From: Apteryx mantelli
Taxonomy: Eukaryota; Chordata; Aves; Apterygiformes; Apterygidae
Assembly: GCF_036417845.1 (NCBI RefSeq)
Contig: NC_089985.1
Coordinates: 32,012,583-32,076,582, forward strand
Direction of reading: 5' to 3'
Length of the DNA: 64,000 nt
Part shown: one piece after another, positions 34,732 through 48,017 of the stretch
Layout: each line of letters opens with the position of its first letter
How positions within the stretch are numbered: the stretch's first letter is position 1
The notes under the pieces: model-generated
Seen by the model: only the letters and a program-made list of their open reading frames with translations
Database searches by the model: none
Told to the model about the DNA's origin: nothing
Position numbers and translations under genes: made by a program

Positions 34732-37700
34732 CTGGGTGTCAAATAAAAAGTGCAGCGATTACATTTAAAAAGAATTGAGTAAAAATTAATTTGTATTAGA
34801 TTGGTTAACATTTATCTTTTTTTTTAAAGTGGTACTAAATTATTAAAAAAAAAAAGCAATTTGCAGTCATCCAGACACTCTCTTGCTATGTGCCGTGCCT
34901 CATCGCTTCTGAGAGATCTTAAAATATTATGCAGTCACACCACTGGCAAAAGATATTTGCCTAGTGCGAGGGCAAGTCATTAAACAAAGTGCGAAGTGAT
35001 GAATGGCCCAGCCCTTTGTTTCCACCCAGGGTCTGACAGCCCAGGCAGCTTTCTGCATCTGACAAACTAACGCTGTGCGTGAGACATGTACAGCTTGCAG
35101 CATGTCAGGACGCTCTGACATGTCTTGTGATCTGAATACTGCTGAAAGTGCCAGACTGACTGTTTTGAAAACTGGAATCTTTTTATCTACAGGCTAGAGA
35201 CAGCCCAGTGGATTCACAGCTCCCTGGGATCTCACTGTGCCTGCTGCAATGTACATCATGACTGGGCAGGACCTCACAGATGAAGAGGAAGGACAGAGCT
35301 CAGAAACTGCTTGAAGAAAAGAAGACAGACAACTGTGGTCCCCCAGCCTGCCTTCAAAGTGCTGTGTCTGATGGTGCACAGAGCTTTCTGGCTCAAGAAA
35401 GTGTAAACTGCAGCTTCTTGTGCTCTATGCAAGTGAATCTGTCCTATTCTTGATACTACATCATTTTGTAAGGCCTGTCTGTCATAGCACCAGTGTGACC
35501 ATGCAACAAAGAAATATCTTGCTTGCCAAGCTTACATCATGGCAACCTCCTGTCCTCCCAGCTTGAGTATGCCTAAGGAGTCTTAGCTTAGGAGTTATCA
35601 TGTCCAGCTGCAGACTGGCCTGGATATGCACTTTATCTTGCTTGCACATCTCCCATGTGTTTGTGGTTGAAGTTCAATCTTTTCTGTTTCAATAAAGGAG
35701 ACTTTAGATACTCCCAGAAGCAAAGGTAAGAACGAAGTTGGGGGCGGGGGTGATGACTGGAGTAGAAGCTTTGTGAATTAAGGAGAGGGAGTGTTGTTAA
35801 TGAGTGAAATGGGACCAGGCAGCAAGACTGCTGGGCTCCATTACTGTGTCACTGATTCACTTTGCCACCTTGCCCATGTCACCAACACGTCTCTGAAGGA
35901 AGCTGTGTTTGATCTGTGATAGTACAAGTAGTCTTTGTGTATGACATTGATTCTTTAATCCTACAGCATTTCTCTTAGTGCTGTCATTTCTGGAGAGTGT
36001 GCTGGGTTACCGCTGTCACTAGCATATATAAAGATCTGATTCTGTGCTGTCATCACATAACCTTGGAGAACTTGCCCTTTCTTTATGGTTGGGAGATTTC
36101 TGCAGGAAAGGTGCTCTGAGTGCAAAAAATTAATGATTGCAAATGTAAGTCTACTGTGTGGAAGTGGGACTGGGCATTGGTAGTCCTGCAGCTGCTTCTG
36201 CTCCACCCATTTTCCACAGCAAGCTCTTCTTACATGGGGTCTCCTTGTCTCCCTGCAGGCAAAGCAGCGCTGACTGGGACTGTGCAGGTGGGCAGAGGAG
36301 ATCATAATCATCTCTTTTGACTTAGAAATCTGTCCTTTCTGAATAATACAGAGTCCATTCCAATAGCCCCACAGGCTCTGTAGGCTGTAAAATAACTTTT
36401 CAGTTTACACTGGCCCTAGCAGGGACTCACTCTATGGAAACTGCAGTTGCTGGAGGAGGAGTGCAGGGGCCTGCTAGTGCCCTGGGAGCAACAGCAGAAT
36501 CAGGAAGGGAAAGGCTGGAGCATCTAGTTTTCTCCTTGTGTTCTCATTGCAGCTAGATCTTAGCTGTGTCTTCCCCCCTGTTCCTGTGCTTTTAAGCAGC
36601 AAGAGCCATTATCCATCAGCTTCTGTACAGATCCTGGATTTCTACCTGCTTCCGGCTAATCAGTTCAGAAACTATTAAAAAAACTGTCCTGGGTTTTCTT
36701 AGGTCCTTATGTAAGAGACTATTTGTATGTCCCACAGGCTCTGTAACATCTATTTATGCTCTTCTGCCTGTTAAATTAGTCATTTTATTTTGACCTTCCT
36801 GCTAACTCTGCTCAAAATCAGAGCGTAGCCAGAATGCTGCAGCAAACAAACACATCCCACAGCCCACTTAACAAACCTGTCCCTAAATTACTGCAGAGGC
36901 TTCTAATTCCTCAGCTTCTTGGACAATGTGCTAATCTGTGCACTCACATCACTTGGGGAGTGCTCTGCTGGGAAAACAATGATCGAGTGTGCCTCATAAA
37001 ATTTAAGACAGACCAAATTAGGCTAAAACTGGCTATGATCCATTGTACATTCTTAATATTTAACATTTGTTCCAAATACTCCTTACAACCACTTGCATAT
37101 GTCAAATGTAGAGCTGCTGATTGCTCCTCCATATGAGCTAAGGGCATCTAAAAAATAAAGCATCTGTCTACAGCGCTCTGACATTGGAGAAACTTTTGTG
37201 CCTTTTATGTAATAGTAACTTTCCTTCTATGAGTTCAGTCTAACTAAATGAGTCGAGGGTTTGTGTTATCATTTCCTTTTCACATCTAAGTGTGGGGTTT
37301 TTTTGATTGTTAGGAGAAAAAATCAGTGTTCCTGACCGTTACAATGGAAATAGGCAGACTACTTTTGGGTTCGGCTATTAGCTTTTTAAAATTTATTATT
37401 GTTTAATATAGAAAAGAAGAAGGAAAAGTTAAGATTTGGTTTTTCTAGCTAGCAGAAACTTTGATTGAAAAGAATGGCCTTGCACTTTGTGTCATCATTT
37501 ACAGATGTACAAGGTGTGTAATAATACACTCCGAGGGTTACCAAAAGCGCTGTATTGCCTATAATTAGCACTGCAGAGTGCTAGGTATAGGTCATGCTTC
37601 AGATAATGCAGAAAAAGGACGGCTGAACGCTCTCTGGGCAGTCTTTACCTGTTCACATCACAGCTCTATTCAATCCTGCTGACAATGCTACCTGTTTACA

Positions 37701-40700
37701 CAGCTGCAGATGACCATCATGGACGGCCATGTAAGCCCAATTCCTTTTATTTCTCATTTTAATTAATTTTAGTATGAGGTGCATTTTCTCTTCTTCACTC
37801 TATCTCCCTGCTTATTTGCATTTGTTTTTCTATATAGCTATTATATATTAATTTCTTTAGTTTGATCACTTCTCTTGTTCTCTAAGGACAAGTCTATACG
37901 TCTACAAACATATATTTAACTAGTACATAAAATGGGTTAAGACTGTGGGTTATGAGGAATAAAGAACTATGGGATAGCTATATAAAACTGTCAGCTGCTA
38001 CTGACTGTCAGTGTGGTGGAGAAGAAGGAAACAACAGTGCTGTACATGTTAACAGTAATTCTGAATAGAGGAGGGGACTTGTCTGGGTAGAATAAGGAAC
38101 CTGAGACTTCTGAAACATCTAATCTGAAACCTTCAGGCAAAGAAATACAAATTATTCCAGTTACCTACCCAATAACCTTACATTTCATGAGTCAATCTGA
38201 GGCTGAATTGTTGAAAGGCCATATAAAGACCTCTTCATGTGTTATTTCCAGCCTTTATCTCCTGTGATCTGCAGACCAAGTCTGAACAGCCAATAAAAAT
38301 TTATAATATTTATTTATCACTTACTTAAAAGATATCCAACATAAAATAACCCACAAACTATCCTGGATATGTCATTATTAAGCTAGTGTTATCAGTTAGT
38401 TGTTCCACTGGGACATGTATTAACTAAATATATTAGGATGTATTAAAGATGTCTTGTGGGTTTTGTCTGAAAATAAATGGCTATTGCTTGAAAACTGGTG
38501 TAGAGTAGCAGGGAACCTGCTCTGAAGAAACATCATCTTTACTCTTACTTATCATACAAGCTTATTTTTGGTGAAAAACACAGGCAGTTTAGGGTGTGGT
38601 TCTAGGTTTAGTTTAGGAATGGCTGCGCCTGGCTTCAAGTGATAAGACTTCTGGATTTGCTGCATGTTTTTCCCTGTAGATGGTATATTTTCTTTAATAA
38701 ATAAGTACCAATGAATTTAGGGTTGAAACCTATCTCTGGGCCAGGGACAGCTTGAACAGGGACTGGAGATTATTTATGGAGATTATCATTTGACTTTCAC
38801 TTCAGCTGGAGCTACAGATGAGTTAGCACATCTGGGAAACTCAGCTGTTAGTTTCCACAGCCACTTGGTTTTTGGCCGCCTTCTTAAGCCTGCTGATTAG
38901 TGTCACTTTTGTAAGGCAGACACCAATCCTGCACTAACTTGACTGTGACTTCCACTTATATCAGTTTCTGAACTGACTTCTCTAAGTACGAGAACATGAA
39001 CCACATTCAAACCAATGAATCTCGGATCTCTGCAACCCCTATCACCAGTCCTTAACCACTACACATTAGTCCTGTTCAGTTCTTTGCTTTGAACAGTTTG
39101 CATGTGCTCAGTGAAGCTCAACTCTTAATAATATTCAAATAATTTTAGCAGTCTTGAGCTGTATAAACTTGCCCTGATCCTAAACTTGAGTATGTCACCA
39201 GAAAAACTCCTATCAGACACTTAAAAGGTCTGTGGATCATTTTGTTCCTAGAAATCTTGTCAGTCCTCATTTTATACACTTTTGTTCATAAAATTAGTTA
39301 TCCCAGCCACTAAACTCTCTCAGAAAGATGGGCTGTGCTCCCAAAAGGCTTGTCAGTGCTGCTCTTTAACCACCAGAGTAGGCTGGTAGAACAAAGTTAG
39401 CTCTGTCTAGCCCTTGGCAGACACAGTGGAGAACATGCTGCAGAGATATCATAGGTATATGGAGAATAAAAGGGAGACAATTAGAAGAATGTAAGGAATT
39501 TGAGAGGGGTTTGGAGGATGGAGAACTTGAATATAATAATGTAAAATAGAGAAAAGGGCAAGGAATGCCTAATAGGTGAGAAAACCTTAAAAATTCCTTA
39601 GTGATTTGGGAATATACTTCCCAATTTCAAAAGAGAGAGGCATGTAAAGCCCTATGTCATGTAAGGAACTTTGTAAAATGTAACTCAGTGTCTCTTTTTG
39701 TTAGATGACCGAAGTTCATTTATCTTTTACTACCTAAATCCCACTGTGTTTAAAATACCAGTGCTGTTTGAACTTTGTCATTGGCCTTCTACTTTGTTTC
39801 CCAATAGTATGAATGGTGATAAATAGATGTATGATAAATGCATGTATATATATAGAGAGATCTACATAAATATAAATGTTTTAAAATTTATATTTTAAAA
39901 AAATCTGGTGTAGGTATAGCTTGAAATCACTGAAGTAAAAATAATGTACCTATTGCATTTTACACCCACATATTCAAGCAAAAAACTCAGATTTTTTAAA
40001 GCCATGTTTGATTGACCAGGTTTTCTTACCTCACTGTATGGGATGCAATTATTCTTACACTGGTTTGCTCCACTTTCATCCCATTCCCAGTCCGTCAGCC
40101 AGTTATGAACACATATGGAATCATCTTTGCAGGCTTCATACCTTCATGGAGATTATTGTGGAAGAAAAAGTTATTCTTTCACTGTTTTTCAGTGGGTTAT
40201 AGAGATTCAACTCAAAACATTTATGTGGCCTATGCTAGTAACGTGGAATGATCACATGGCACAGCTGAGCAGTCTTCAAGAGATGTGCACATTATCTTAG
40301 CTTTACATGTAAGTAAACTCTGAACTGGTCAGGAAGACCTAAATACCAGTGAAAACTAAACAGTTCACCCATTGCATTTGATACTCACAGATTTATGTAA
40401 AGGGCTTATGTTCTGAGGAGCAACACTCACTGATGCAATGTTTTCTGCTTGGTTACGCTTGCTGATGTTCCTGAGTGGAAGAAGTATTTCTTGTATGGGA
40501 GGGAGCTTTTTGAATGCTGATGGTCAGCACTGTGACATGGAGCAGGCACCCTAAGAGTGAACTGTCCTGTGAGGGTGATGGTGGGAGTGTTTGTATTTAT
40601 GAATTAAGATGGGAAGGGAAGAATGATAATTCTTGGGCAGGGGATTGCTGTGAAGAATGTTTATTGAAGTAGGGAAAACCCATAAGCAGAAAATCATACA

Positions 40701-43700
40701 AACTAACAGGGTGTCAGCCCTAGAATCATACTCTCAAAGAAGTTAACCTGGAAGTGAAGGAGGAAAGTTAAGGGTCATGTAGGGTATAGAGTCCAAAATG
40801 TTTATATTTTGAGTGATTTTTAAGTGATAATGTAAAGAAAAGCCTGGAAATAGGCTAGAACCAGTAAGGTGTACAACTGGCTGGTCTATGTGATGAGACA
40901 TCACATGACTTATCATTATTCTAGATCATTTCCTTCCTTCCACTTCTTTTATGTTCTACTTTGAAGGCCACAGCCTTCAAAAAGTAAGAGTATCTCAATA
41001 TGATATTTAAAATTAATGCATTTGGATATCTTTTTTCTACGTCTTTTTTAATCTTCAGGGTCATGTTTCCAACACTGCTTTGAAATAATGAGGGCTGCTG
41101 AATTTACGTTTTTAAGTGAAAGATGTATTCACATAACTACAGGAACTAGACATTGCAGTACATCTGCACATGTAGAAAGTTAAGAACATGCACATCTGAA
41201 GAACATTCGCATGTTCTGAGCTTTTTGTGCTACAGACCACCTTTACTGTATAGTGCCTGGAGAATTAAGCCACAGCCTGCACCAGGTGTTGGTTCTAGGT
41301 GTTGGTTATTACAAGTACAAATACTAATCACAAGTGCTTAGACCAGTCCAGGCACATTAGAAACTGACCTTTAGTACTTTTTATTACAGTGGCGACTAAA
41401 GTGATTTTAAACATATTTGCAGTGCAATGCACACAGAAGCTATACAATAGCATTAAAATGTTTTCTCATTGAAATCAGTTTTCAAAAGTCAAGGTTTACG
41501 CTGAAGGACTGGCCAGACAAAAAGCTCTATTGTGACTCAGTGACTTATTAAACACCTACGTTGCAAAAGTTCAGCTTTTCAAAGCTGCTCTTTGACACAA
41601 TGACCAGAACACTAGTTCCTGCATATTGTAGTGGTCACAAGTCATTGCTTTCTTTCCAAAACACTCCAGTTTTTTTCTGTCTCTTTGCCTTGGTGGCAGG
41701 GTAAGGACAGAGTGAGTGGCGGGAGAAAGAGCAATGCCAGATGAAGAATAGTCAGGATCTGGACTAAACAGGTTTGGGGCAGAAGACAGAGGTATTCTCA
41801 TATGTGTTCATCCATAAATCTGCTGCCAGAGCTAGGGGCTCTGCTGGAAATACAAGCTGCAAATTGGTAAATTAACATAATATGACACTAATAGCAGGTC
41901 CTGCCAGTTTGTGTCATGACTGAATTTGGGAATAGGGACTATAATTGGTTTGTTGGTTGTTAGTTGCTGTGTATAGCCTGACTGAGAAATAAATACAGAG
42001 ATAACTCCCCAGTGAGAGCTCTTTCTCCAATAATACTCACTTTACCTGCTTGAAGGCACACCAGAGTTAGGAGCATGAACACAAAGTTTTTGTTAATCAC
42101 CATCTATGGACTCTCCACATACCAACATCAGATTCAACAATCGCCCTGGATTCCTCAAGCCATGTAGGCATGTCCTTTACTTTAAGCGTGCACTTAAATT
42201 CATTGCTTTCCAGCAAAGTAGTTCAACATATACTGTGAGCTGCCTAATAGTAGCACTTCCACTGAAAGCAGCTGTGCCCTTTCCACGGGCTTTTTTGTTT
42301 GCTTGTTTTCCTTTCTTATTTGGCTAGGTATTTTTCAGCTTGATGGTTTCTCTGACCAGGGTTGCTCTGTGGCCTCTCAATCAGCACTGCTGGCACATGG
42401 GTGGGGATGGGGTAGGGGAAGGAATGAGCAGCCTGGGGTTGGGAGAGGCAGAACTGCTTCTTTTGAAGTCAGTGTCACCTTCAGTTATACATTTCAAACT
42501 TATGAATATGTATTGCAGAGTTTTACTGAGCTGAAGCATTTATGCTAGATATCCTTGGGAATCTGAAATAGGTATGTTTGTTAAAGTATTTTTATTTTTA
42601 GTCACTGTTACCTATTGAATTGTCACATGAAATATTTCCTAATTATGATCATTGCCTGGCTCTGTGGTTTGTTATATAAGCAGGCAGCAAAGCATAGTTC
42701 TATTTTTACGTTTTTTTTCTTTAGTCTTTTAGGAAGTAATTATGAAGCTAAGTTTATGAGAAATCATGACTTCTGAAAGTCTGATTCCTGCTGCTCAGAA
42801 ACCCATAATTAGTTTCTACAAACATTAATTAAAACCTGTGAGAAACATAAACATAAATACTTGAAAGATCCTCCCCTACCATACTAGCTGCCCATGCACA
42901 CCTGGTAGGATATTTTTATTTTAAAGCTATTTTTTCATTTTTTAGAATTGGCCTTTTCCCTTTTAAATGGCGCAAGGGCATTTCACAGGTGGATCAGAAA
43001 GCATCTTGCCCATAAGGCTTTTAGAAAAGCGATAGTTTTAGGACTAGTGGGAGCAAGGAATCCTAAGACAACAGGAAGAAAGGGAAGGCCCTAAGCTAGT
43101 CAGATGAATTTCTTTTAAATGAAGTTACCGCTCATTCAGAATCCTCTGCACATTTCTGGCCACAAAGACATACAGTATGCAGCAGGCACACTCACGGCAT
43201 GTAGAAAAAGTAGGTCACATCACTAGCAGTGCTACAGCACGCTAAAAGGACTTCAATGAATAGAAAGTGAAAAAATGTGACTTTAAATTGCCAGAAAGAG
43301 TAGGAAATCTGTCCAAGCTCTTTTCTAGCCTCTGGCCTTAAGCAGGGTGAGGAAGAGGGATTGACATTGGCATTGGGCAGGCATTCAGGCTAGCATGCAC
43401 AGTAATGGGTCATCTTTACATTTTTGATTCAGGCAAGGCATCTGTGACACCAACAGGGGCAATAGATCATTGTTCAGTATTTGTTTAGAATAGAGCCTGC
43501 TCTCTGCCAGGAGACTGTCAGTCCTGGAAAAGGGACTGTTTTTCCTGTATAGCAGCTCTCAATCTGCTGTAGCGCATATACTTCCCAATAACAAAAGTTA
43601 CAAAATGCTATGTACCTGGAGGTTCTGGTAAGAATCAGGGGAAACTGAGGGTTTTGTGATGTAATATTGACCCACAATATACATTTTGTGTATATGAGAT

Positions 43701-46700
43701 TTCTCATGTATACTGAGGCTGGTTTAAATCAATCCATCACTGTGAAAAGACTTTTCAATGGATGCGAACTAAATTTTCAGGTTTCTTTCATCTCTATGCT
43801 TTTATTGGATATAGCAACTTGATGATGACTTTGATGTGATGACTGATGTGGATTCTACTTATATTATTTTGAGATACATTTATTTTAGATATTGGTATTC
43901 TATCACTTTGCCTGTTAGGCCTAATCTAAAGCCACTGGAAACTCCAATGCCCAAATATTCAAATCCTTTCAAATTTTGTAATATTTGATTCTGAGGTTTG
44001 AGGTTCTGAGTACTGAGTCAAATTCAGGATCTCAGTCCTTATCTTCAAGGCAGTCAATAATCTGTATTCCGTTTAAAAGATTACCAAAAATTTAGGAAGG
44101 AGGACTGCAAATGACAAATTGTTCCAGAGACACATGGAATTTCCTAACACAGAATTTAAATTCATCACTAGAGGAAATTCTAGGGAAGCTAATAAATATA
44201 TCAGCCCTTATCACTATCTTCCATTCCAAATGCAGGCTGTGTTTCTTGCTTCCTTCTCTGGCACAAAGCAATGCAGACAAATTTAAAGACAAATCCTACC
44301 AAAATACGGCACTGCACACATTACTTTCCCCTTGCAGAGAAGATGAAAGTGAAAATGGATCCATGTGTCAAATAATAGTGAAGTTGCATAAGCACTAGGG
44401 AAAGCGCTGTACAGAGCAGCACAAACCATGCACTACCATGTGTCCTGTAAATTCTATGCTTCCAAGAAAAGCTCTTTTATAACATTTTTAGAAGTATTAA
44501 AACAAATTTCCATGATTTTTAAAGCAGCCCAAGGGATTCAGACATTCATGGTTAATTATTTTCAAGGCAAGCTAGCAGTCTTAATCCTATAGTGTGAACA
44601 GCCTGTGCTGTTTGTACTACATTTCACACCAATTTACCCATATGGACAAGTTACTGTGGTTACTAGGCACAAACCCAAAAGACAACATTAATGTGATGCT
44701 GGGTTTTATATATGCAGGGATGACATTATTTAAAATCTAACATCTTGTAACAGTCTTGGAGGGAGATGTACACTAGATACGGATCACTAAAACCTCAGCA
44801 CCCCACCTGGATATAATGCTTCTACTCCAAGACTAAGGCCAGATAGGTGCCCGGCTCTCCAACTATATGTCTTGCACTGAAAAATAAATGCGAGTCCCTG
44901 ACCCTGTATTTTGGGAAATAGAATGAAATGCTGTTATGCTTGCTCATTATTATTATTATTTTTAGCATTAGTTGGCTGAAAGTTTCTCTGAGAGTCAGGC
45001 TTTTAGACTTAGTTTTAGCAGAGAGGGTTGCTGGAAACAAAGAGAAAAGGCCAAGAGTAAAAAATGAACCTAATTTGTTGCATATATGAATTTAAAACCA
45101 TAGAGGAAGTGGCTGCTTTCATGATTTCATAGTGCACTTCATACATAGAGAGATAAAAGAAATACATCATGAACAAGTATTTAGAATTAAAATGCTAACT
45201 GCATAATCTGTATTTCAAAACTCGCAGACCTAGATTTATTGAAGGGCAGACAGGCCCCCACTGCTGCTAGTGCCTGTCAGCGTGGTGTGAGCTCCTCCGT
45301 CACATCGTGCAGTTCTGGTGCCCCAGCGCAGCTTCCTCACTGAGAGCAGGGCTGTGCTGCCCTTGAGTCCCTAAACTATGACAGAGACAGGCTCCATCCT
45401 GATTCAGCCTGTGACATTATTATTTTGAGGGTAGTAGCTTAACAGAGGAAAACACAGAGGCAGCAAACAATGGACAAGAAAAACAAGTGAAAAGTAATAA
45501 AGCTGATGCAACACTATAGAATCTAGTTACCGCTTGCTTGGGAGCTCTGGGCTTTCACAACCTGAGTAATAGAGGCATATTAAAGCTAAATGGAAATACT
45601 TTGATAAAAAGCTGAACCTACCAGTCATCACAGAAGCTTTGACACAATGGAACAGATTGAATAGCAGCAGTGTAGTTGGGATGGATCCAGTGAGCAGCGT
45701 GTGGAGAACACCGGTAAAAGCACTCAATTTTCTTTGTGAAATCTTCACAGCTGTGACAGGGGAGAAAAACCACAAATAAACCTGTTTCTTAGCATCAAGG
45801 TTTTAGCCTCAGTTTTCTAGGCCTGCTTTGATGTGGATGCAACATTACAGATTGGGAGAAAAAACTTAGAAAGGCATCTTTCTACCCTGTTTGTGTCTAG
45901 GTTCCAAACTCATTCCTTTGGCATTGTGCACAGCCTCTGACCGTGCAATTACCATAGCCAACTGAAGAGTGCACAAATGTTTCCATGCATATTTCAGCCC
46001 TATTTGTGTAAGCTTTCCATAAACTTTTGAGGCCTTGAGTTTTCCTGGCAAGAATGACTCAAGGCAATAATAAAATGTAGCTTAAAACTATAGTACAAAA
46101 CTTTTTCTGTGTTGTAGTCTCATGGTTTCTCTAATCTGTAGATTTTCTCACCACCAGCTGAAGTTACTTAAAAACACATACTGTTGCTGCTCTTCTGGGA
46201 GTGGCAGGCCATAGTGTTACTTTTGCACATCTGTTTTTCCTTAATTGTTTTGTACTTTCATTCTTTTCCTTCTATAACTTGCCATGTTTCACAGCTCTAA
46301 CACCTAACAAGGTACTAAAAGTCTTAATTATGAAGACATTCTTCACGGTGACAAAACCCACAGCACTACATGAATTTTTCTTATAAATATACAGAAGTTT
46401 CATTTCTGGTCTCTTTTGTGCATTTTGTTTGCAAGGCTTAGTCATCTAGTTGATCTGCTTCCTAAAGAAGGGAAGAAGCCTTGCCTGTATTAACTAGGGG
46501 TCACACTCTCCAGTATCTGATGGCTGCTTTGCACAGCTACAGAAGTGCAGTGTGGTTGTTACCTACTGGGTTTATGACTACTTTGCATTGCCAGATTTCA
46601 GAAGAACAGACAGGTCTGGTTCTAAAATGAAAGAAAACTTTATAAAGCATAATCCTTTCTTATAAAATGGCATGAATCATTCTGCACAAAGAGTATATGC

Positions 46701-47974
46701 TTAAGGATTCGTGGACTTTTGTGAGAGGAGAAAAAGAAAAGCAGGACTTTGGTCTGGTGAAGAGAAACATGATGGGAACTAGGGTGGGTGGTATCCATCA
46801 TCCCTAGGGCGACCTAGCGACTTTCCATCAGCAACTCCAGGGGGAGTTAACACTAGCTGTGTAGCTGCTACAGCAAAGCTCTAACGAACCAGGACGTAGA
46901 CAACATCAAAGCTGACTTACGATTTACTGAGCTGCCCACATCTGTTCCAGTAGCTGTTGTTTATTTTAATTACTGGGGAATGAGCCAATTGCTCTGTGAA
47001 GTTTGCATAGCAACAGGAAGCTGTTAGGAATGAAACAAAGATCTTGCAATAAGGATTTTCTTTAACACTATATTTGGAAGACTGAAAATTTAAGATGAAT
47101 CTTTTTTGGCCAATAACAAGATAAAATCTCTTGGTACTAACTAGAAGAACTACTCAAGCTCTTACATTTTTGGCTTTGGAAGTAGCAGTGTGAAGGCTAA
47201 ATGAGATGAACTGGTGTCAATATTTCTTTGTAAAGATGTACAGCTCACTCCCCTCCCCACCGAGTAGTTCAGTATTGTTTAGGCAAATGTTATATACTGA
47301 GGAATATTAATTTTGAAAGCTATCAAACATAACAAGAGAATTAAAGAAATGTAATAAATATACCTGCTATACTTTGCTTATTAGGGAATTTTGATTTTAA
47401 CCTCTTGCAGTTGGTGTCTGCTACAATTAATTAAACAATGCTGTTTTTAATACGGCCATGTAGGGACATACACAGGGACAATAGCTAATTCACTAGTACA
47501 ATCAAGAGGGAAATAGGTATTTGAAATATGCTTATACTTAACCAAAATAGGCCAAATTCATCTTTGCTGTAAACTTAAGTAGATGGAGTTAAAGAAAGAA
47601 AAATTCACATCAGAGTTTTTAAAAGATAATAAATAAAGCCAATGGGAGTTTTGCAACTGACTTCATAAGAAGCAGAATTTGACTCTTCACTTGAATGCAG
47701 CAAAATGCCAATGAGGGAAGCTTTTCACATGCAACTTCTGCTGCATCTTATATATTTTCAAGAAATTAAAGGAACTGCCAGGACAATTAATGAGTACCAA
47801 GCTGTATTTTGAGACAAAAATTAAGCCACTCTTACATTCAGAATACAGAGTGCATTCCTGCATGTTTGGCTCAGGACTTGGCCTCAGTTTGTGAGTTTCC
47901 CCTTCCAGACAGCTGTACTTTCTGCAGGTAGATGACGTTATGACAGCAAAGAGGGTGACAGCAAACCGCAACAT
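34495..47974 (-). CDS. RBP: Riboflavin-binding protein (egg white/yolk), 5 coding exons
   Basis: Five exons with good splice sites join in frame into 238 aa, the length of the chicken precursor as I remember it. The secreted protein binds riboflavin and carries it from plasma into the egg; it is a folate-receptor-family relative (retbindin is the mammalian paralogue). A signal peptide of about 17 residues (MLRFAVTLFAVITSSTC) comes first. Eighteen cysteines follow it, matching the nine disulfides of the chicken protein. Conserved sequons lie at N53 and N164 (mature 36 and 147 by chicken numbering). A serine/glutamate cluster at 202-216 matches the phosphorylated segment needed for oocyte uptake. 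The frame is intact, so the gene looks functional. It is oestrogen-driven in hen liver and oviduct; I did not identify a complete oestrogen response element. No single ORF shows it because each exon is short. Confidence 0.95.
40030..40141 (-). CDS. RBP: RBP coding exon 4
   Basis: The acceptor ends at 40,142 in TCCATGAAG, with a weak pyrimidine tract. The donor is GTAAGA at 40,029. The 112 bases complete W123 and encode YEACKDDSICVHNWLTDWEW, then DESGANQCKNNCIPYSE. Plus-strand ORFs over it are shadows. Confidence 0.93.
45622..45750 (-). CDS. RBP: RBP coding exon 3
   Basis: The acceptor CCCCTGTCACAG ends at 45,751 and the donor GTAGGT starts at 45,621. The 129 bases encode CEDFTKKIECFYRCSPHAAH, then WIHPNYTAAIQSVPLCQSFC and DDW. 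It contains six cysteines... of which C81, C90, C94, C116 and C120 are encoded wholly here; the count is five. An NYT sequon is present. Confidence 0.95.
46921..47020 (-). CDS. RBP: RBP coding exon 2
   Basis: The acceptor ATTCCTAACAG ends at 47,021 and the donor GTAAGT starts at 46,920. The 100 bases encode SSCCYANFTEQLAHSP, then VIKINNSYWNRCGQLSKS. It holds the conserved sequon NFT and an additional NNS. Confidence 0.95.
47836..47974 (-). CDS. RBP: RBP coding exon 1, signal peptide and mature N-terminus
   Basis: ATG at 47,974-47,972 opens MLRFAVTLFAVITSSTC, then RKYSCLEGETHK and on to CTLYSE plus one base. The donor is GTAAGA at 47,835. A good acceptor (TTCTCACCATACAG) ends at 47,993, so this exon may extend to 47,992 with a separate leader exon upstream. 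Confidence 0.95.
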
Positions 47975-48009
47975 TGTTGGTCAGTGCTTTTCCTGTATGG
48001 TGAGAAGAC

Positions 48010-48017
48010 TATTTATA
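48010..48017 (-). promoter_or_regulatory. RBP: TATA-box candidate of RBP
   Basis: The minus strand reads TATAAATA, 36 bases upstream of the RBP ATG. If it is used, the 5' UTR would be only about 5-15 bases. The acceptor-like sequence just downstream (ending at 47,993) offers the alternative of a leader exon farther right. Confidence 0.35.

Noticed and set aside
40008-40300. Three plus-strand ORFs
   Set aside because: They are shadows of RBP exon 4 on the opposite strand.
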